The position numbers were made by a program, and so were the translations under genes. A DNA stretch of 26,515 nt, from NCBI GenBank assembly GCA_900542195.1, contig UQNA01000038.1, positions 1-26,515 on the forward strand. The letters run 5' to 3'. The notes under the pieces are model-generated. The model saw only the letters and a program-made list of their open reading frames with translations. It was not told where the DNA came from and did no database searches. Positions 7,556-16,290 of the stretch are shown here, piece after piece; positions within the stretch are counted from its first letter, which is position 1, and each line of letters starts with the position of its first letter. This DNA is from an uncultured Sutterella sp. (GTDB lineage Bacteria; Pseudomonadota; Gammaproteobacteria; Burkholderiales; Burkholderiaceae_F).

Positions 7556-8539
7556 ATGTCTAATACTTTAAAAGGAGTCCTGCTTGCTTCTTTTGCCGGC
7601 TGGTGCTGGGGAAGCATGGCAGTTTGCGCTCAATTCTTATTCGATTCCTGTGGATTTGTTTCTTCTGATTTAACTACGTTGCGATTATTTGGCTCTGGAA
7701 TCTGCCTTTTACTTCTGTATGCGGCAACCACTAGAAAAAGCATCTTCTCGCCTTTCCGTGACTTGCGGAACCTCAGAGACGTAATTATTTACGGCTTAGG
7801 TGTCTTGTTGATTCAATGGACTTTTTTTAAGGCTATTTCCGTTAGTAATGCAGGGATAGCAGCTGTCATGGTCGGTTTTGGTCCGTTGTTCATTATCTTT
7901 TATTTTGTGCTGATGAAAGGAAGAAGGCCGTCCTTTAAAGAAATACTCTGTTTATTTTTGGCTTTGATTGGAATATCTCTTCTTGTGACTAAAGGAAATT
8001 TTAGAATTTCCGATTTGTCGTGGGGAGGCTGCCTCTGGGGATTGGCCTCAGCAGGTTGCGGTGCCTTTTGTACCGTTCAACCCAAGAAGGCTATTGAAAG
8101 AGCAGGAGTTTCATTTGTTGTCGGCTGGGGAATGCTTATCGGAGGTTTGATTGCAATGTGCTTTACTCCGCTCTTTAATGACAATGTTCAATGGAATATC
8201 TCGTCATTCCTAGCTTATGCTCAGATTGTTCTTTTCGGAACGGTTGCAGCTTTCTGGTGTTATCTAAAAAGTACGGAATACGTTCTTCCATCTATTTCAG
8301 CAATTCTTGCTTCCTTCGAACCATTCTCGGCGGTTTTGCTTTCCGTTATCTTCTTGAACTCTTCCTTCAATGCTTATGAGTTAATTGGAGGTGCGGCCAT
8401 TGTTGCGAATATGATTATCCTTTCCTGGCCGAAAAAAACAACAACTTCAAGCCAGACCAATCAATCCGTATCGGCGGAAAAAATATCAACGGCCAATGCA
8501 CCTGAAAAAGAACTTCTCAGAAAGTCGGAACTGTGTTAA
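7556..8539 (+). CDS. EamA-family (drug/metabolite transporter superfamily) permease
   Basis: Inner-membrane permease of the DMT superfamily, exporting metabolites or amino acids. The 327-residue product has about ten hydrophobic helices in two EamA repeats. The first repeat begins LLASFAGWCWGSMAVCAQF and contains the signature QWTFFKAISVSNAGIAAVMV; the second contains YLKSTEYVLPSISAILASFE followed by a family-typical PFSAVLLSVIFL. A hydrophilic Ser/Thr/Lys-rich tail of about 35 residues follows the last helix. No good Shine-Dalgarno sequence precedes the ATG. It appears monocistronic; substrate is unknown. Confidence 0.9.
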   Translation: MSNTLKGVLLASFAGWCWGSMAVCAQFLFDSCGFVSSDLTTLRLFGSGICLLLLYAATTRKSIFSPFRDLRNLRDVIIYGLGVLLIQWTFFKAISVSNAGIAAVMVGFGPLFIIFYFVLMKGRRPSFKEILCLFLALIGISLLVTKGNFRISDLSWGGCLWGLASAGCGAFCTVQPKKAIERAGVSFVVGWGMLIGGLIAMCFTPLFNDNVQWNISSFLAYAQIVLFGTVAAFWCYLKSTEYVLPSISAILASFEPFSAVLLSVIFLNSSFNAYELIGGAAIVANMIILSWPKKTTTSSQTNQSVSAEKISTANAPEKELLRKSELC

Positions 8540-8674
8540 GGCAAGATCATCTTGGGAGATTCTTTAACAGTTAATAATCTTGTGCCAGCTGCCGTCTCTT
8601 CAAGTATCGACTCAAAGCATGGAAAACTCGCTACAATTAAGTACTAAAATTAGTGACAGATTAAAGGAAGTTTC

Positions 8675-9373
8675 ATGGCCCGATTAGCCAGACTCTCTCT
8701 CCCAAGCCAAGTTCATTATGTCCGCGTTTACGGTGCAGCGGACATTTCTTTGATGCCGATGCTTGAAGATTTGGATGCGATGCTGAGCTTATTTTCCAAG
8801 GTTGTATCTTTGCATCATGTGGATATGACAGGCTATGCCATCCTCCCTTCTCAAATAGACTTTCTAATTACGCCTAGAAATTCTGCAGAGGATGTGTCTA
8901 AGTTTACGCAAGCCTTCTGCCGTTTGTATTCGCGTTATTTCAATGATGCTTATCGCCGTTCAGGAGCGCTTTGGCATGGAAGATTCCGCTCTTGCGTGGT
9001 TCAAGGCAAGAACCGCTGTTTAAATGCACTGCTTTATATGGAGTGGCTGCCGGAGACAAAAGGTTATCAGGAAGCGGCTTTGTACCCTTGGTCAAGCTAC
9101 AGTCATCATGCCGGTCTGAGAAATGATTACTTTATGGCCCCCGGAAAAGAATATTGGGCTTTAGGTAATACTCCTTTTGAGCGTCAGAAAGCTTACAAGG
9201 TCTTATTTCCCCGAGGCTATCCGAAGAGAGAAGGGGAAGATTTAGAAAAGCATCTGATCAGAGGATGGCCTTGGGCCGATCGGGAATTTCTATTAGAAAA
9301 CCACGTCGAACCCAGCAGAATCTGGCCTGAAAGAGGGCGAGGAAGACCTCGAAAATCTGAAATTTCCGATTAA
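8675..9373 (+). CDS. RAYT-family (REP-associated tyrosine transposase, Y1_Tnp) protein lacking HUH histidines
   Basis: The 232-residue product follows the REP-associated tyrosine transposase pattern: N-terminal MARLARLSLPSQVHYVRVYG, a central HUH region, a Tyr-containing helix (FCRLYSRYFNDAYRRSG, Tyr85 the likely catalytic one), then ALWHGRFRSCVV and YPWSSYSHHAG. In active members the segment reads like Y-C-L-M-P-N-H-V-H; here it is YAILPSQIDF (54-63), so both metal-binding His residues are replaced by Gln60 and Asp62. The usual NPVRAG is also changed to LPETKG. The C-terminus has an AT-hook-like RGRGRPRK. I infer a domesticated DNA-binding protein with no normal single-strand nuclease activity. 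A good AAAGGAAG site precedes the start. A GGGACA palindrome lies just downstream, before gltB. Confidence 0.85.
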   Translation: MARLARLSLPSQVHYVRVYGAADISLMPMLEDLDAMLSLFSKVVSLHHVDMTGYAILPSQIDFLITPRNSAEDVSKFTQAFCRLYSRYFNDAYRRSGALWHGRFRSCVVQGKNRCLNALLYMEWLPETKGYQEAALYPWSSYSHHAGLRNDYFMAPGKEYWALGNTPFERQKAYKVLFPRGYPKREGEDLEKHLIRGWPWADREFLLENHVEPSRIWPERGRGRPRKSEISD

Positions 9374-9375
9374 TA

Positions 9376-9425
9376 TGTCCCTATTTAAATAAGGTAGTCC
9401 TTACGGATTATAAATAAGAGGGACA
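9376..9425. repeat. GGGACA/TGTCCC palindrome downstream of the RAYT gene (REP-like)
   Basis: TGTCCCT-ATTTA (9376-9387) is inverted as TAAAT-AAG-AGGGACA (9411-9425); the arms match over 12 bases with a three-base insertion. An inner AAGG-TAGT-CCTT hairpin occupies the loop. Palindromes with TGTCCC/GGGACA arms are, from general knowledge, associated with RAYT genes in many proteobacteria. TATAAA at 9409-9414 could double as a -10 box for gltB. Only one copy is visible in this window. Confidence 0.55.
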
Positions 9426-9449
9426 GTTTAATAAACATCTTGGCATTTA

Positions 9450-9512
9450 ATGCTCCTAATTGGTTTACATTCGATTACGTTGATAAAAAAACTCTCGAAC
9501 AATTAGGAGTAT
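9450..9512 (+). promoter_or_regulatory. gltB leader stem that pairs with the ribosome binding site
   Basis: Bases 9450-9462 (ATGCTCCTAATTG) pair with 9500-9512 (CAATTAGGAGTAT): 13 consecutive pairs including one G-U, with a 37-base loop. The right arm contains the Shine-Dalgarno AGGAG (9505-9509) of gltB, seven bases before the ATG at 9517. If transcription starts upstream of 9450 the stem would hide the ribosome binding site. It could instead be a DNA operator for a dimeric protein. Confidence 0.55.
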
Positions 9513-9516
9513 CCCC

Positions 9517-12500
9517 ATGACAAACATTCAGGAGATCCGTCAAAGGGCTGAGAAATTTGGACTGTATGAGTCTAAATTTGAACATGATGCCTGCGGACTC
9601 GGTTTTGTGGCTAGTGTTAAAGGAATACCAAGCCACGAAATTGTCCAACAGGCATTGATGATTCTTCAGAATTTGGATCACCGCGGTGCGGTCGGCGCCG
9701 ACCCGCTGCTTGGCGACGGCGCAGGCATCTTGATTCAGATTCCTGACCAATTCTTCCGCACCGAAATGGCCAAGCAGAATATTTTGCTTCCTCAGCCCGG
9801 CGATTACGGCGTGGGTATGATTTTCCTTCCGCGAGAACATGCTTCCCGCAGAGCCTGTGAACAGGAAATCGAAAGAACCGTTAAAGCCGAAGGTCAAGTC
9901 CTTCTCGGATGGAGAGATGTTCCGGTTAACGAAAATATCGAACTCTCTGAAACCGTCCGCAAAGCTGCTCCCGTTATCCGACAAATCTTTATCGGCCGCG
10001 GCGCAGATGTCATGGTGCCGAATGCTCTCGAAAGAAAGCTCTACGTTATCCGCAAGCTCGCCGGCCATAAAATCCAAGCCTTAAACTTGAAGCACGGCAA
10101 GGAATTTTATGTTCCTTCCATGTCTACCAGAACTATCGTGTACAAAGGGCTGCTCCTTGCTCATCAAGTGGGCCTCTACTACAACGATTTGATGGATGCC
10201 AGACTGACCTCTGCGATCGCTTTGGTTCATCAACGCTTCTCCACTAACACCTTCCCGAGCTGGGAGTTGGCTCATCCGTACAGAATGGTGGCCCACAACG
10301 GAGAAATCAATACCGTCAAAGGCAATTTCAATTGGCTGCGTGCCCGCGAAAGAACCGTTGCTTCCAATGTATTAGGCGATGACGTCAAGAAACTTCTTCC
10401 GATTATTTACGAAGGTCAGAGTGATACGGCATGCTTAGACAACATGCTTGAACTTCTTGTCATGAGCGGGTATCCGTTGGCCCAAGCCGTGATGATGACG
10501 ATCCCGGAAGCGTGGGAGCAAGCTTCCCAAATGAAGCCGGGCCAGAAAGATTTCTACGAATACTATGCCGCCATGCTCGAGCCTTGGGACGGTCCCGCCG
10601 CCATCTGCTTTACCGACGGTGTAAGAATAGGCGCTACTTTAGACAGAAACGGTCTGCGTCCTGCAAGATATTTGCTGACCACCGACGATATTGTTATCTT
10701 GGCTTCTGAGGCCGGAACACTCCCGATCCCGGAAAGCAAGATCAAGAAAAAATGGCGTCTGCAGCCGGGCAAGATGTTCCTTGTCGATACGGAACAAGGC
10801 AGAATCGTCGAGGACGAAGAAATTAAGCGTCAGTTCGCTTTAGCTAATCCGTACAAAGAATGGACCAAGCGCCTTAACCTCCATCTCTCCGACATTGTTG
10901 CGCCCGATCCGATCCCGGAACACAATCCGGTTCCTTTGCAGCAAAGACAAAAGGCTTTCGGCTACACGGAAGATGATTTGAAGTTCGTCCTCTTCCCGAT
11001 GGCAGAAAAAGGCCAGGAACCTCTCGGTTCTATGGGCAACGATACGCCGCTGGCCATGCTTTCTAAGAAGTCTAAGCCGCTTTATCAATATTTCCGTCAA
11101 CTGTTTGCGCAGGTCACAAATCCGCCGATTGACCCTATTCGCGAACAGTTGGTGATGTCCTTGATTTCTTTTGTGGGCCCGAGACCTAACCTTCTCGATA
11201 TCAACAACGTTAATCCGCCTCTTCGTTTGGAACTTTCTCAGCCGATTCTCGGCTTTAATGAAATTGCCAAGATGCGTCAAATCGAGAAGTATACCAACGG
11301 CAAGTTTAAGTCCTATGAGTTGGATATCACTTATCCGGCAGAATGGGGTGCGGAAGGGGTAGAAGCACGATTAGCTTCCATTTGCGCCAGAGCCGTGGAT
11401 GCCATCCAAAACGGCAACAACATTATTATTGTGACTGACCGCAGAGTCGACAAAGATCGTGTTGCAATCCCGGCTCCTTTAGCTATCAGCGCCTTGCATC
11501 AGCATTTGATTAAAAACGGTTTGCGCATGGAGACCGGTATCATCGTTGAAACCGGCAGCGCAGTGCAAACCCATCACATGGCTTTATTAGCAGCTTTCGG
11601 TGCCGAGGCCATCCATCCGTATTTGGCTCTGGAGACGCTCAAGAAGCACTACAAGGGCAACACGGAAATCGATCCGGAAGCTGCAATTCAAAACTACATC
11701 AAGGCAATCGGGAAAGCTTTTAAGAAGATCATGAGTAAGATGGGTATCTCAACTTATATGAGTTACCGCGGCGCTCAGATTTTTGAAGCCTTGGGTTTGG
11801 AAAAAGCTTTCGTTGATCGTTACTTCCCCGGAACCAGCTGCAAAGTCGGAGGCTTGGGCATTTTTGATGTGATGCAGGAAGCCGTCAACGATCACGAAAA
11901 TGCTTTCAAGAACCCGACCAAGGGCAAACTTCTTCCCGAATCCGGCGAATACAACTGGCGCTCCCGCGGAGAGGAACACATGTGGACGCCGGAAGCAATT
12001 TATAAGCTCCAGCATGCCGCACGTTCTAACTCCTATCAGACATATAAGGAATACGCCGAAATCATCAATGATCAGAGTCAGCGTCAGATGACTCTCAGAG
12101 GATTGATGGAATTTGAAGTGAATCCGGCCAAAGCCATTCCGGTAGATGAAGTGGAACCGGCTTCTGAAATCGTTAAGCGCTTTGCTACCGGCGCAATGTC
12201 TTTAGGTTCCATTTCCGCTGAAGCCCATGCTTGCTTGGCTATTGCAATGAACCGCATCGGCGGCAAGAGCAACACCGGTGAAGGCGGCGAAGATCCGAAG
12301 CGCTACGCAGCCGAGATGAAAGCCGGCAAGCCGATTATTGAAGACGGCGACAGCTTGAAGAAGATTCTTGGAGAGGATCGCATTGTGGTGGATATTCTGC
12401 TTAAGAAAGGCGACTCTCTGCGTTCAAGAATTAAACAGGTTGCCAGCGGCCGCTTCGGTGTTATCGCCCAGTACCTCAACAGTGCCGATCAGATTCAGAT

Positions 12501-14193
12501 CAAGATGAGCCAGGGTGCAAAACCCGGTGAAGGCGGTCAGCTTCCGGGTCATAAAGTTTCTGAATACATTGCTCAGCTGCGTTACTCCGTGCCGGGCGTT
12601 GGTTTGATTTCTCCACCGCCGCACCATGATATTTACTCTATCGAAGACTTGGCTCAGCTCATCCGCGATTTGAAGATGGCTAACGATAGAGCCTCCATCA
12701 GCGTCAAGCTCGTGAGCGAACAGGGCGTTGGTACCGTGGCTGCCGGTGTAGCAAAAGCTAAAGCAGATCACATTGTTATTGCCGGGCATGACGGCGGAAC
12801 CGGAGCCTCTCCGCTTTCTTCCATCAAGTTTGCCGGTACGCCTTGGGAGTTAGGTTTGGCAGAAACCCAGCAGACTCTGGTTCTTAATGGTTTGAGAGAC
12901 CGAGTCCGCGTCCAGGTTGACGGTCAGATTAAGACCGGCCGCGACGTTGTTGTCGGTGCTCTTCTCGGGGCCGATGAGTTTGGTTTTGCAACGGCACCGT
13001 TGGTTGTCGAAGGCTGTCTCATGATGAGAAAGTGCCATCTCAATACTTGTCCCGTTGGTATTGCTACACAAGACCCGGTTCTGCGCAAGAGATTCAAAGG
13101 CCAGCCTGAGCATGTCATCAACTATTTCTTCTTCGTTGCCGAAGAGGTCAGAGAACTCATGGCCAGCTTGGGAGTAAGAAAGTTTGAAGATTTAGTCGGC
13201 CGCGTTGAACTCTTGAAACAGAAAGAAATGGACCTTGCTAAATGCGGTAAGGTCGATCTTTCCCGCATCCTGTATGTTCCTGAGGAATCCGATCCTAAGA
13301 AAAAGCGTCACAGCATCGACATTCCTCACGGTCTTGAAAAAGAATTGGATTTCCAATTGCTTGATGCGTGCAAGCCGGCTTTAGAAAAGGGCCAGAAAGT
13401 CAGCTTCATTTCTCCGGTTAAGAATATTCACCGCTGCGTCGGCACCAAGATTTCTTCTGAAGTTGTCAGACGTTACGGCGACGAAGCTCTCCCGGACGAT
13501 ACTATCCACATCCAGCTTACCGGAACGGCCGGACAGTCCTTGGGCGCTTTCTTAGTCAAAGGCGTTACTCTGGATCTCGTCGGAGAGGGCAATGACTATG
13601 TCGGTAAAGGCTTGTCCGGCGGACGCGTTATCGTCAGATGTCCGACGGATTTCCGCGGAAAGGGCGAGGAAAACATCATTGCCGGCAATACCGTTCTCTA
13701 CGGTGCAACCAGCGGCGAAGCTTTCTTTAACGGTATTACCGGCGAACGCTTTGCGGTCAGATTGTCCGGAGCTTCCGCAGTAGCTGAAGGCGTCGGCAAT
13801 CACGGATGCGAATACATGACGGGCGGTACCGTGGTTGTGCTCGGTGAAGTCGGCAGAAACTTCGCAGCCGGTATGTCCGGCGGTGTGGCCTACGTGTACG
13901 ACAAGGAAGGTACATTTGCTTCTAACTGCAACATGGAAAGCGTTGAGTTGGAATCCGTCATGAGTTCTAAGGAGCAGCTTGTGTCCGGCGAACCGTCCAC
14001 ATGGCATCTGGGTAAGACTGACGAAGAAATTCTTCTCGATCAGATTGAGAAACACTTCAAGTACACCGGAAGCCAGAGAGCAAGAGAAATTTTGGATGAC
14101 TGGAACAGTGCTCGTCAGAAATTTATCAAGGTCTTCCCGAAAGAATATAAACAAGCCCTTATCAAGGGACTCGCTCGCCCCGCAGGAGTTTAA
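9517..14193 (+). CDS. gltB: Glutamate synthase (NADPH) large subunit
   Basis: Large subunit of the cytoplasmic glutamine:2-oxoglutarate aminotransferase (GOGAT), which makes two glutamates from glutamine and 2-oxoglutarate. 1558 residues. The class II glutaminase nucleophile is Cys26 in EHDACGLGF, implying removal of a 25-residue propeptide. The amidotransferase domain runs to about 430, then the central domain, then the FMN/2-oxoglutarate synthase domain (about 830-1230, with GGKSNTGEGGEDP and SQGAKPGEGGQLPG). The [3Fe-4S] ligands are Cys1167, Cys1173 and Cys1178 (C-x5-C-x4-C). The C-terminal GXGXG domain has repeated Gly motifs such as GKGLSGGRV. AGGAG stands seven bases before the ATG and lies within a leader stem. 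The gene is followed after two bases by gltD. Confidence 0.98.
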   Translation: MTNIQEIRQRAEKFGLYESKFEHDACGLGFVASVKGIPSHEIVQQALMILQNLDHRGAVGADPLLGDGAGILIQIPDQFFRTEMAKQNILLPQPGDYGVGMIFLPREHASRRACEQEIERTVKAEGQVLLGWRDVPVNENIELSETVRKAAPVIRQIFIGRGADVMVPNALERKLYVIRKLAGHKIQALNLKHGKEFYVPSMSTRTIVYKGLLLAHQVGLYYNDLMDARLTSAIALVHQRFSTNTFPSWELAHPYRMVAHNGEINTVKGNFNWLRARERTVASNVLGDDVKKLLPIIYEGQSDTACLDNMLELLVMSGYPLAQAVMMTIPEAWEQASQMKPGQKDFYEYYAAMLEPWDGPAAICFTDGVRIGATLDRNGLRPARYLLTTDDIVILASEAGTLPIPESKIKKKWRLQPGKMFLVDTEQGRIVEDEEIKRQFALANPYKEWTKRLNLHLSDIVAPDPIPEHNPVPLQQRQKAFGYTEDDLKFVLFPMAEKGQEPLGSMGNDTPLAMLSKKSKPLYQYFRQLFAQVTNPPIDPIREQLVMSLISFVGPRPNLLDINNVNPPLRLELSQPILGFNEIAKMRQIEKYTNGKFKSYELDITYPAEWGAEGVEARLASICARAVDAIQNGNNIIIVTDRRVDKDRVAIPAPLAISALHQHLIKNGLRMETGIIVETGSAVQTHHMALLAAFGAEAIHPYLALETLKKHYKGNTEIDPEAAIQNYIKAIGKAFKKIMSKMGISTYMSYRGAQIFEALGLEKAFVDRYFPGTSCKVGGLGIFDVMQEAVNDHENAFKNPTKGKLLPESGEYNWRSRGEEHMWTPEAIYKLQHAARSNSYQTYKEYAEIINDQSQRQMTLRGLMEFEVNPAKAIPVDEVEPASEIVKRFATGAMSLGSISAEAHACLAIAMNRIGGKSNTGEGGEDPKRYAAEMKAGKPIIEDGDSLKKILGEDRIVVDILLKKGDSLRSRIKQVASGRFGVIAQYLNSADQIQIKMSQGAKPGEGGQLPGHKVSEYIAQLRYSVPGVGLISPPPHHDIYSIEDLAQLIRDLKMANDRASISVKLVSEQGVGTVAAGVAKAKADHIVIAGHDGGTGASPLSSIKFAGTPWELGLAETQQTLVLNGLRDRVRVQVDGQIKTGRDVVVGALLGADEFGFATAPLVVEGCLMMRKCHLNTCPVGIATQDPVLRKRFKGQPEHVINYFFFVAEEVRELMASLGVRKFEDLVGRVELLKQKEMDLAKCGKVDLSRILYVPEESDPKKKRHSIDIPHGLEKELDFQLLDACKPALEKGQKVSFISPVKNIHRCVGTKISSEVVRRYGDEALPDDTIHIQLTGTAGQSLGAFLVKGVTLDLVGEGNDYVGKGLSGGRVIVRCPTDFRGKGEENIIAGNTVLYGATSGEAFFNGITGERFAVRLSGASAVAEGVGNHGCEYMTGGTVVVLGEVGRNFAAGMSGGVAYVYDKEGTFASNCNMESVELESVMSSKEQLVSGEPSTWHLGKTDEEILLDQIEKHFKYTGSQRAREILDDWNSARQKFIKVFPKEYKQALIKGLARPAGV

Positions 14194-14195
14194 TC

Positions 14196-15665
14196 ATGGG
14201 TAAAACAACAGGATTTTTAGAATTTGAACGCCTCGAACAAGAGCACGAGCCGGCAGCACAGAGAAAAACACATTTCCGTGAATTCATTACGCCGCTCAAT
14301 CAGAAGGAAGCAAAGCAGCAGGCGGCTCGCTGCATGGATTGCGGAACGCCGTTCTGTACGTTCAGCTGTCCTTTGCACAACATTGCGCCGGATTTTAACG
14401 ATCTGGTCTATAAGGAAGACTGGGAAGCCGCTTACGAGGTTCTTTCCTCAACTAACAGCTTTCCGGAATTTACCTCTCGTGTCTGTCCTGCTCTTTGCGA
14501 AAACGGCTGTGTTCTTAACTACACAAGCAAGCCGATGGGCGTAAAGTCGGTGGAGCGTGCAATTATTACTCACGCTTGGAACCAGGGTTGGGTCAAGCCG
14601 CAAATACCTGCTCAGCTTAACGGCAAGTCCGTTGCCGTTATCGGCAGCGGCCCCTCCGGCTTGGCTTGTGCACAGCAGCTTGCCAGAAAAGGCTACTCCG
14701 TGACAGTTTTTGAGAAGAACAGCAAAGCCGGTGGATTGCTTCGCTTCGGTATTCCTGACTTCAAGCTGGATAAGACCGTCATTGAGCGCAGAATCAATCA
14801 GATGGAAGCCGAAGGTGTCCAATTCAGATACAACACCTATATTGGCACCGGGGCAGCCCCTAAGGGCATCTGGTCTGACGCAGAAAAACATGTGGATCCT
14901 GCCGAGCTTCTTCGTGATTTTGACGCGGTTGTTCTTGCTATCGGTTCGGAAGAGCCGCGAGATTTGCCGGTAAAAGGCAGAAAAGGTGCAGGTGTTCACT
15001 TCGCTATGGAGTACTTGCCTCGTCAGAATAAGATCAATGATGAAGTCCCGGTCAAAGAAGAAATCAACGCTAAGAACAAGAAAGTGCTGATTATCGGCGG
15101 CGGGGATACCGGCAGCGACTGCTTGGGAACGGCCGTTCGTCAGGGTGCGGCTGAAATTCTTCAGATCGACTTGGGCCCCCGTCCGAGCGCAGAGTACGAC
15201 AAGATGAAAGTTTGGCCGCTTTGGCCTCGCATCCTCAGAACCTCTACTTCTCATGAAGAAGGAGGCGAAAGAGACTGGGCCATTATGACCAAAGAGTTTA
15301 TCCGCGATAAAAAGGGTGAACTCAAGGGCATCAAGGCGGTACGTCTGAATTGGTCAACCGATCCGATTACTAAGAGACCGAAGTTTGAAGAAATTCCGGG
15401 TTCTGAGTTTGAAATCGAAGTCGACTTAGCTATCTTGGCTATGGGCTTCCTCCACCCGAATCAAGGGGTTTTGGAAGCATTCGGAGTGGAGACGGATCCT
15501 CGAGGCAATGCCCGTGCACAATATGAAGGAGTAAACTCGTTCTCTACAAATGTGCCTAAAGTCTTTGCGGCAGGCGACTGCCGAAGAGGCCAGAGCTTAG
15601 TAGTTTGGGCACTTGCGGAAGGACGCCGTTGTGCCGAGGCGGTGGACCGTTATTTAAGCGCTTAG
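14196..15665 (+). CDS. gltD: Glutamate synthase (NADPH) small subunit
   Basis: Electron-input subunit of GOGAT: oxidises NADPH at FAD and passes electrons through iron-sulfur clusters to GltB. 489 residues. N-terminal cluster ligands are Cys46, Cys49, Cys54 and Cys58 (CMDCGTPFCTFSC) and Cys97, Cys101 and Cys105 (CPALCENGC). The FAD-binding GxGxxG is at 150-155 (VIGSGPSGLACAQQLARKG) and the NADPH-binding Rossmann motif is VLIIGGGDTGSDC. The C-terminal FAD motif is VFAAGDCRRGQSLVVWA. The start is two bases after the gltB stop, with AGGAG inside the end of gltB, so the pair is translated together. Confidence 0.98.
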   Translation: MGKTTGFLEFERLEQEHEPAAQRKTHFREFITPLNQKEAKQQAARCMDCGTPFCTFSCPLHNIAPDFNDLVYKEDWEAAYEVLSSTNSFPEFTSRVCPALCENGCVLNYTSKPMGVKSVERAIITHAWNQGWVKPQIPAQLNGKSVAVIGSGPSGLACAQQLARKGYSVTVFEKNSKAGGLLRFGIPDFKLDKTVIERRINQMEAEGVQFRYNTYIGTGAAPKGIWSDAEKHVDPAELLRDFDAVVLAIGSEEPRDLPVKGRKGAGVHFAMEYLPRQNKINDEVPVKEEINAKNKKVLIIGGGDTGSDCLGTAVRQGAAEILQIDLGPRPSAEYDKMKVWPLWPRILRTSTSHEEGGERDWAIMTKEFIRDKKGELKGIKAVRLNWSTDPITKRPKFEEIPGSEFEIEVDLAILAMGFLHPNQGVLEAFGVETDPRGNARAQYEGVNSFSTNVPKVFAAGDCRRGQSLVVWALAEGRRCAEAVDRYLSA

Positions 15666-15680
15666 TGAAAAAGGAACGGA

Positions 15681-16145
15681 ATGAACAGAGTATTTGCCTA
15701 TCCAATTGTTGTCGGATCGGAATCCATTGATGTGATGAAGCACACCAACAACAAGGAATATCTCAGATGGATGGAAGAAGCGGCTACCGCCCACTCTTCG
15801 CTCCTCGGTTGGGATACCGAGAGATATTTCAAAATCGGACAGGCATTTGTGGCCAAGGCGCACTGGATCGAATATCTGCGTCCGACTTTCTTAGGCGACA
15901 GACTGACGATGTACACCTGGGTGGAAAATATGCAGGATAAGACGAGCTTGCGACGCTTTTATCTCATGAGAGATAAGAAGGTATGCATGCTTGGGGCCAC
16001 TCAGTGGGCTTTTATCGATATCGAGACGGGGCGCGGCCAAAGCATTCCGGAAGAGGTTTCTTCTTCGTTCTTTTGTGTTCCGAGCAGCGACAAAGAGCTT
16101 AAAGAGCTCGGAATAAAAACGATTTTGTTCAAAGCCGCAATTTAA
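15681..16145 (+). CDS. Hotdog-fold acyl-CoA thioesterase (4HBT / YbgC-FadM type)
   Basis: The 154-residue product has the 4-hydroxybenzoyl-CoA thioesterase-like signature: D17-V-M-K-H-T-N-N-K-E-Y-L-R-W-M-E-E-A, in which Asp17 is the likely catalytic residue (family D-x-M-G-H-x-N-N-x-x-Y; Gly is Lys here). Later strands include WIEYLRPTFLGDRLTMYTWV and the FIDIETGRGQSIPEEV C-terminal element. The family hydrolyses acyl-CoA thioesters in the cytoplasm; the specific substrate is unknown. It starts 15 bases after gltD, with AAAGGAA upstream, and shares the terminator downstream, so it is probably the third gene of the gltBD transcript. Confidence 0.85.
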   Translation: MNRVFAYPIVVGSESIDVMKHTNNKEYLRWMEEAATAHSSLLGWDTERYFKIGQAFVAKAHWIEYLRPTFLGDRLTMYTWVENMQDKTSLRRFYLMRDKKVCMLGATQWAFIDIETGRGQSIPEEVSSSFFCVPSSDKELKELGIKTILFKAAI

Positions 16146-16162
16146 CGCCTTTTTGTAAGAAG

Positions 16163-16198
16163 GACCTGGTTGCCATTGAGGTTTTCCAGGTCTTTTTT
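16163..16198 (+). terminator. Rho-independent terminator after gltB-gltD-thioesterase
   Basis: GACCTGG (16163-16169) pairs with CCAGGTC (16186-16192) around a 16-base loop, followed by six T residues. Confidence 0.85.
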
Positions 16199-16225
16199 CT
16201 GGTCGCTTTTCAAAGTGTTAGCTGT

Positions 16226-16255
16226 TTTACATAGTCGGAAAAGTGACTTTGTTAA
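16226..16255 (+). promoter_or_regulatory. Candidate promoter of the secreted flavoprotein
   Basis: TTTACA (16226-16231) and TGTTAA (16250-16255) with an 18-base spacer lie 36 bases upstream of the start codon. The match is moderate. Confidence 0.35.
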
Positions 16256-16290
16256 TCTTCTCTCATATCTCAAGAACAAGGAGAAGATCA

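Noticed and set aside
8540..8674. Matching palindrome upstream of the RAYT gene
   Set aside because: GTGACAGATTAA at about 8652 resembles GGGACAGTTTAA downstream only weakly, so I do not claim a flanking pair of ends.
9475..10077. 200-codon minus-strand frame antisense to the start of gltB
   Set aside because: It lies opposite a certain gene, shows no family resemblance and arises from codon bias of gltB; similar shadows occur at 13552-14154 and 14448-15254.
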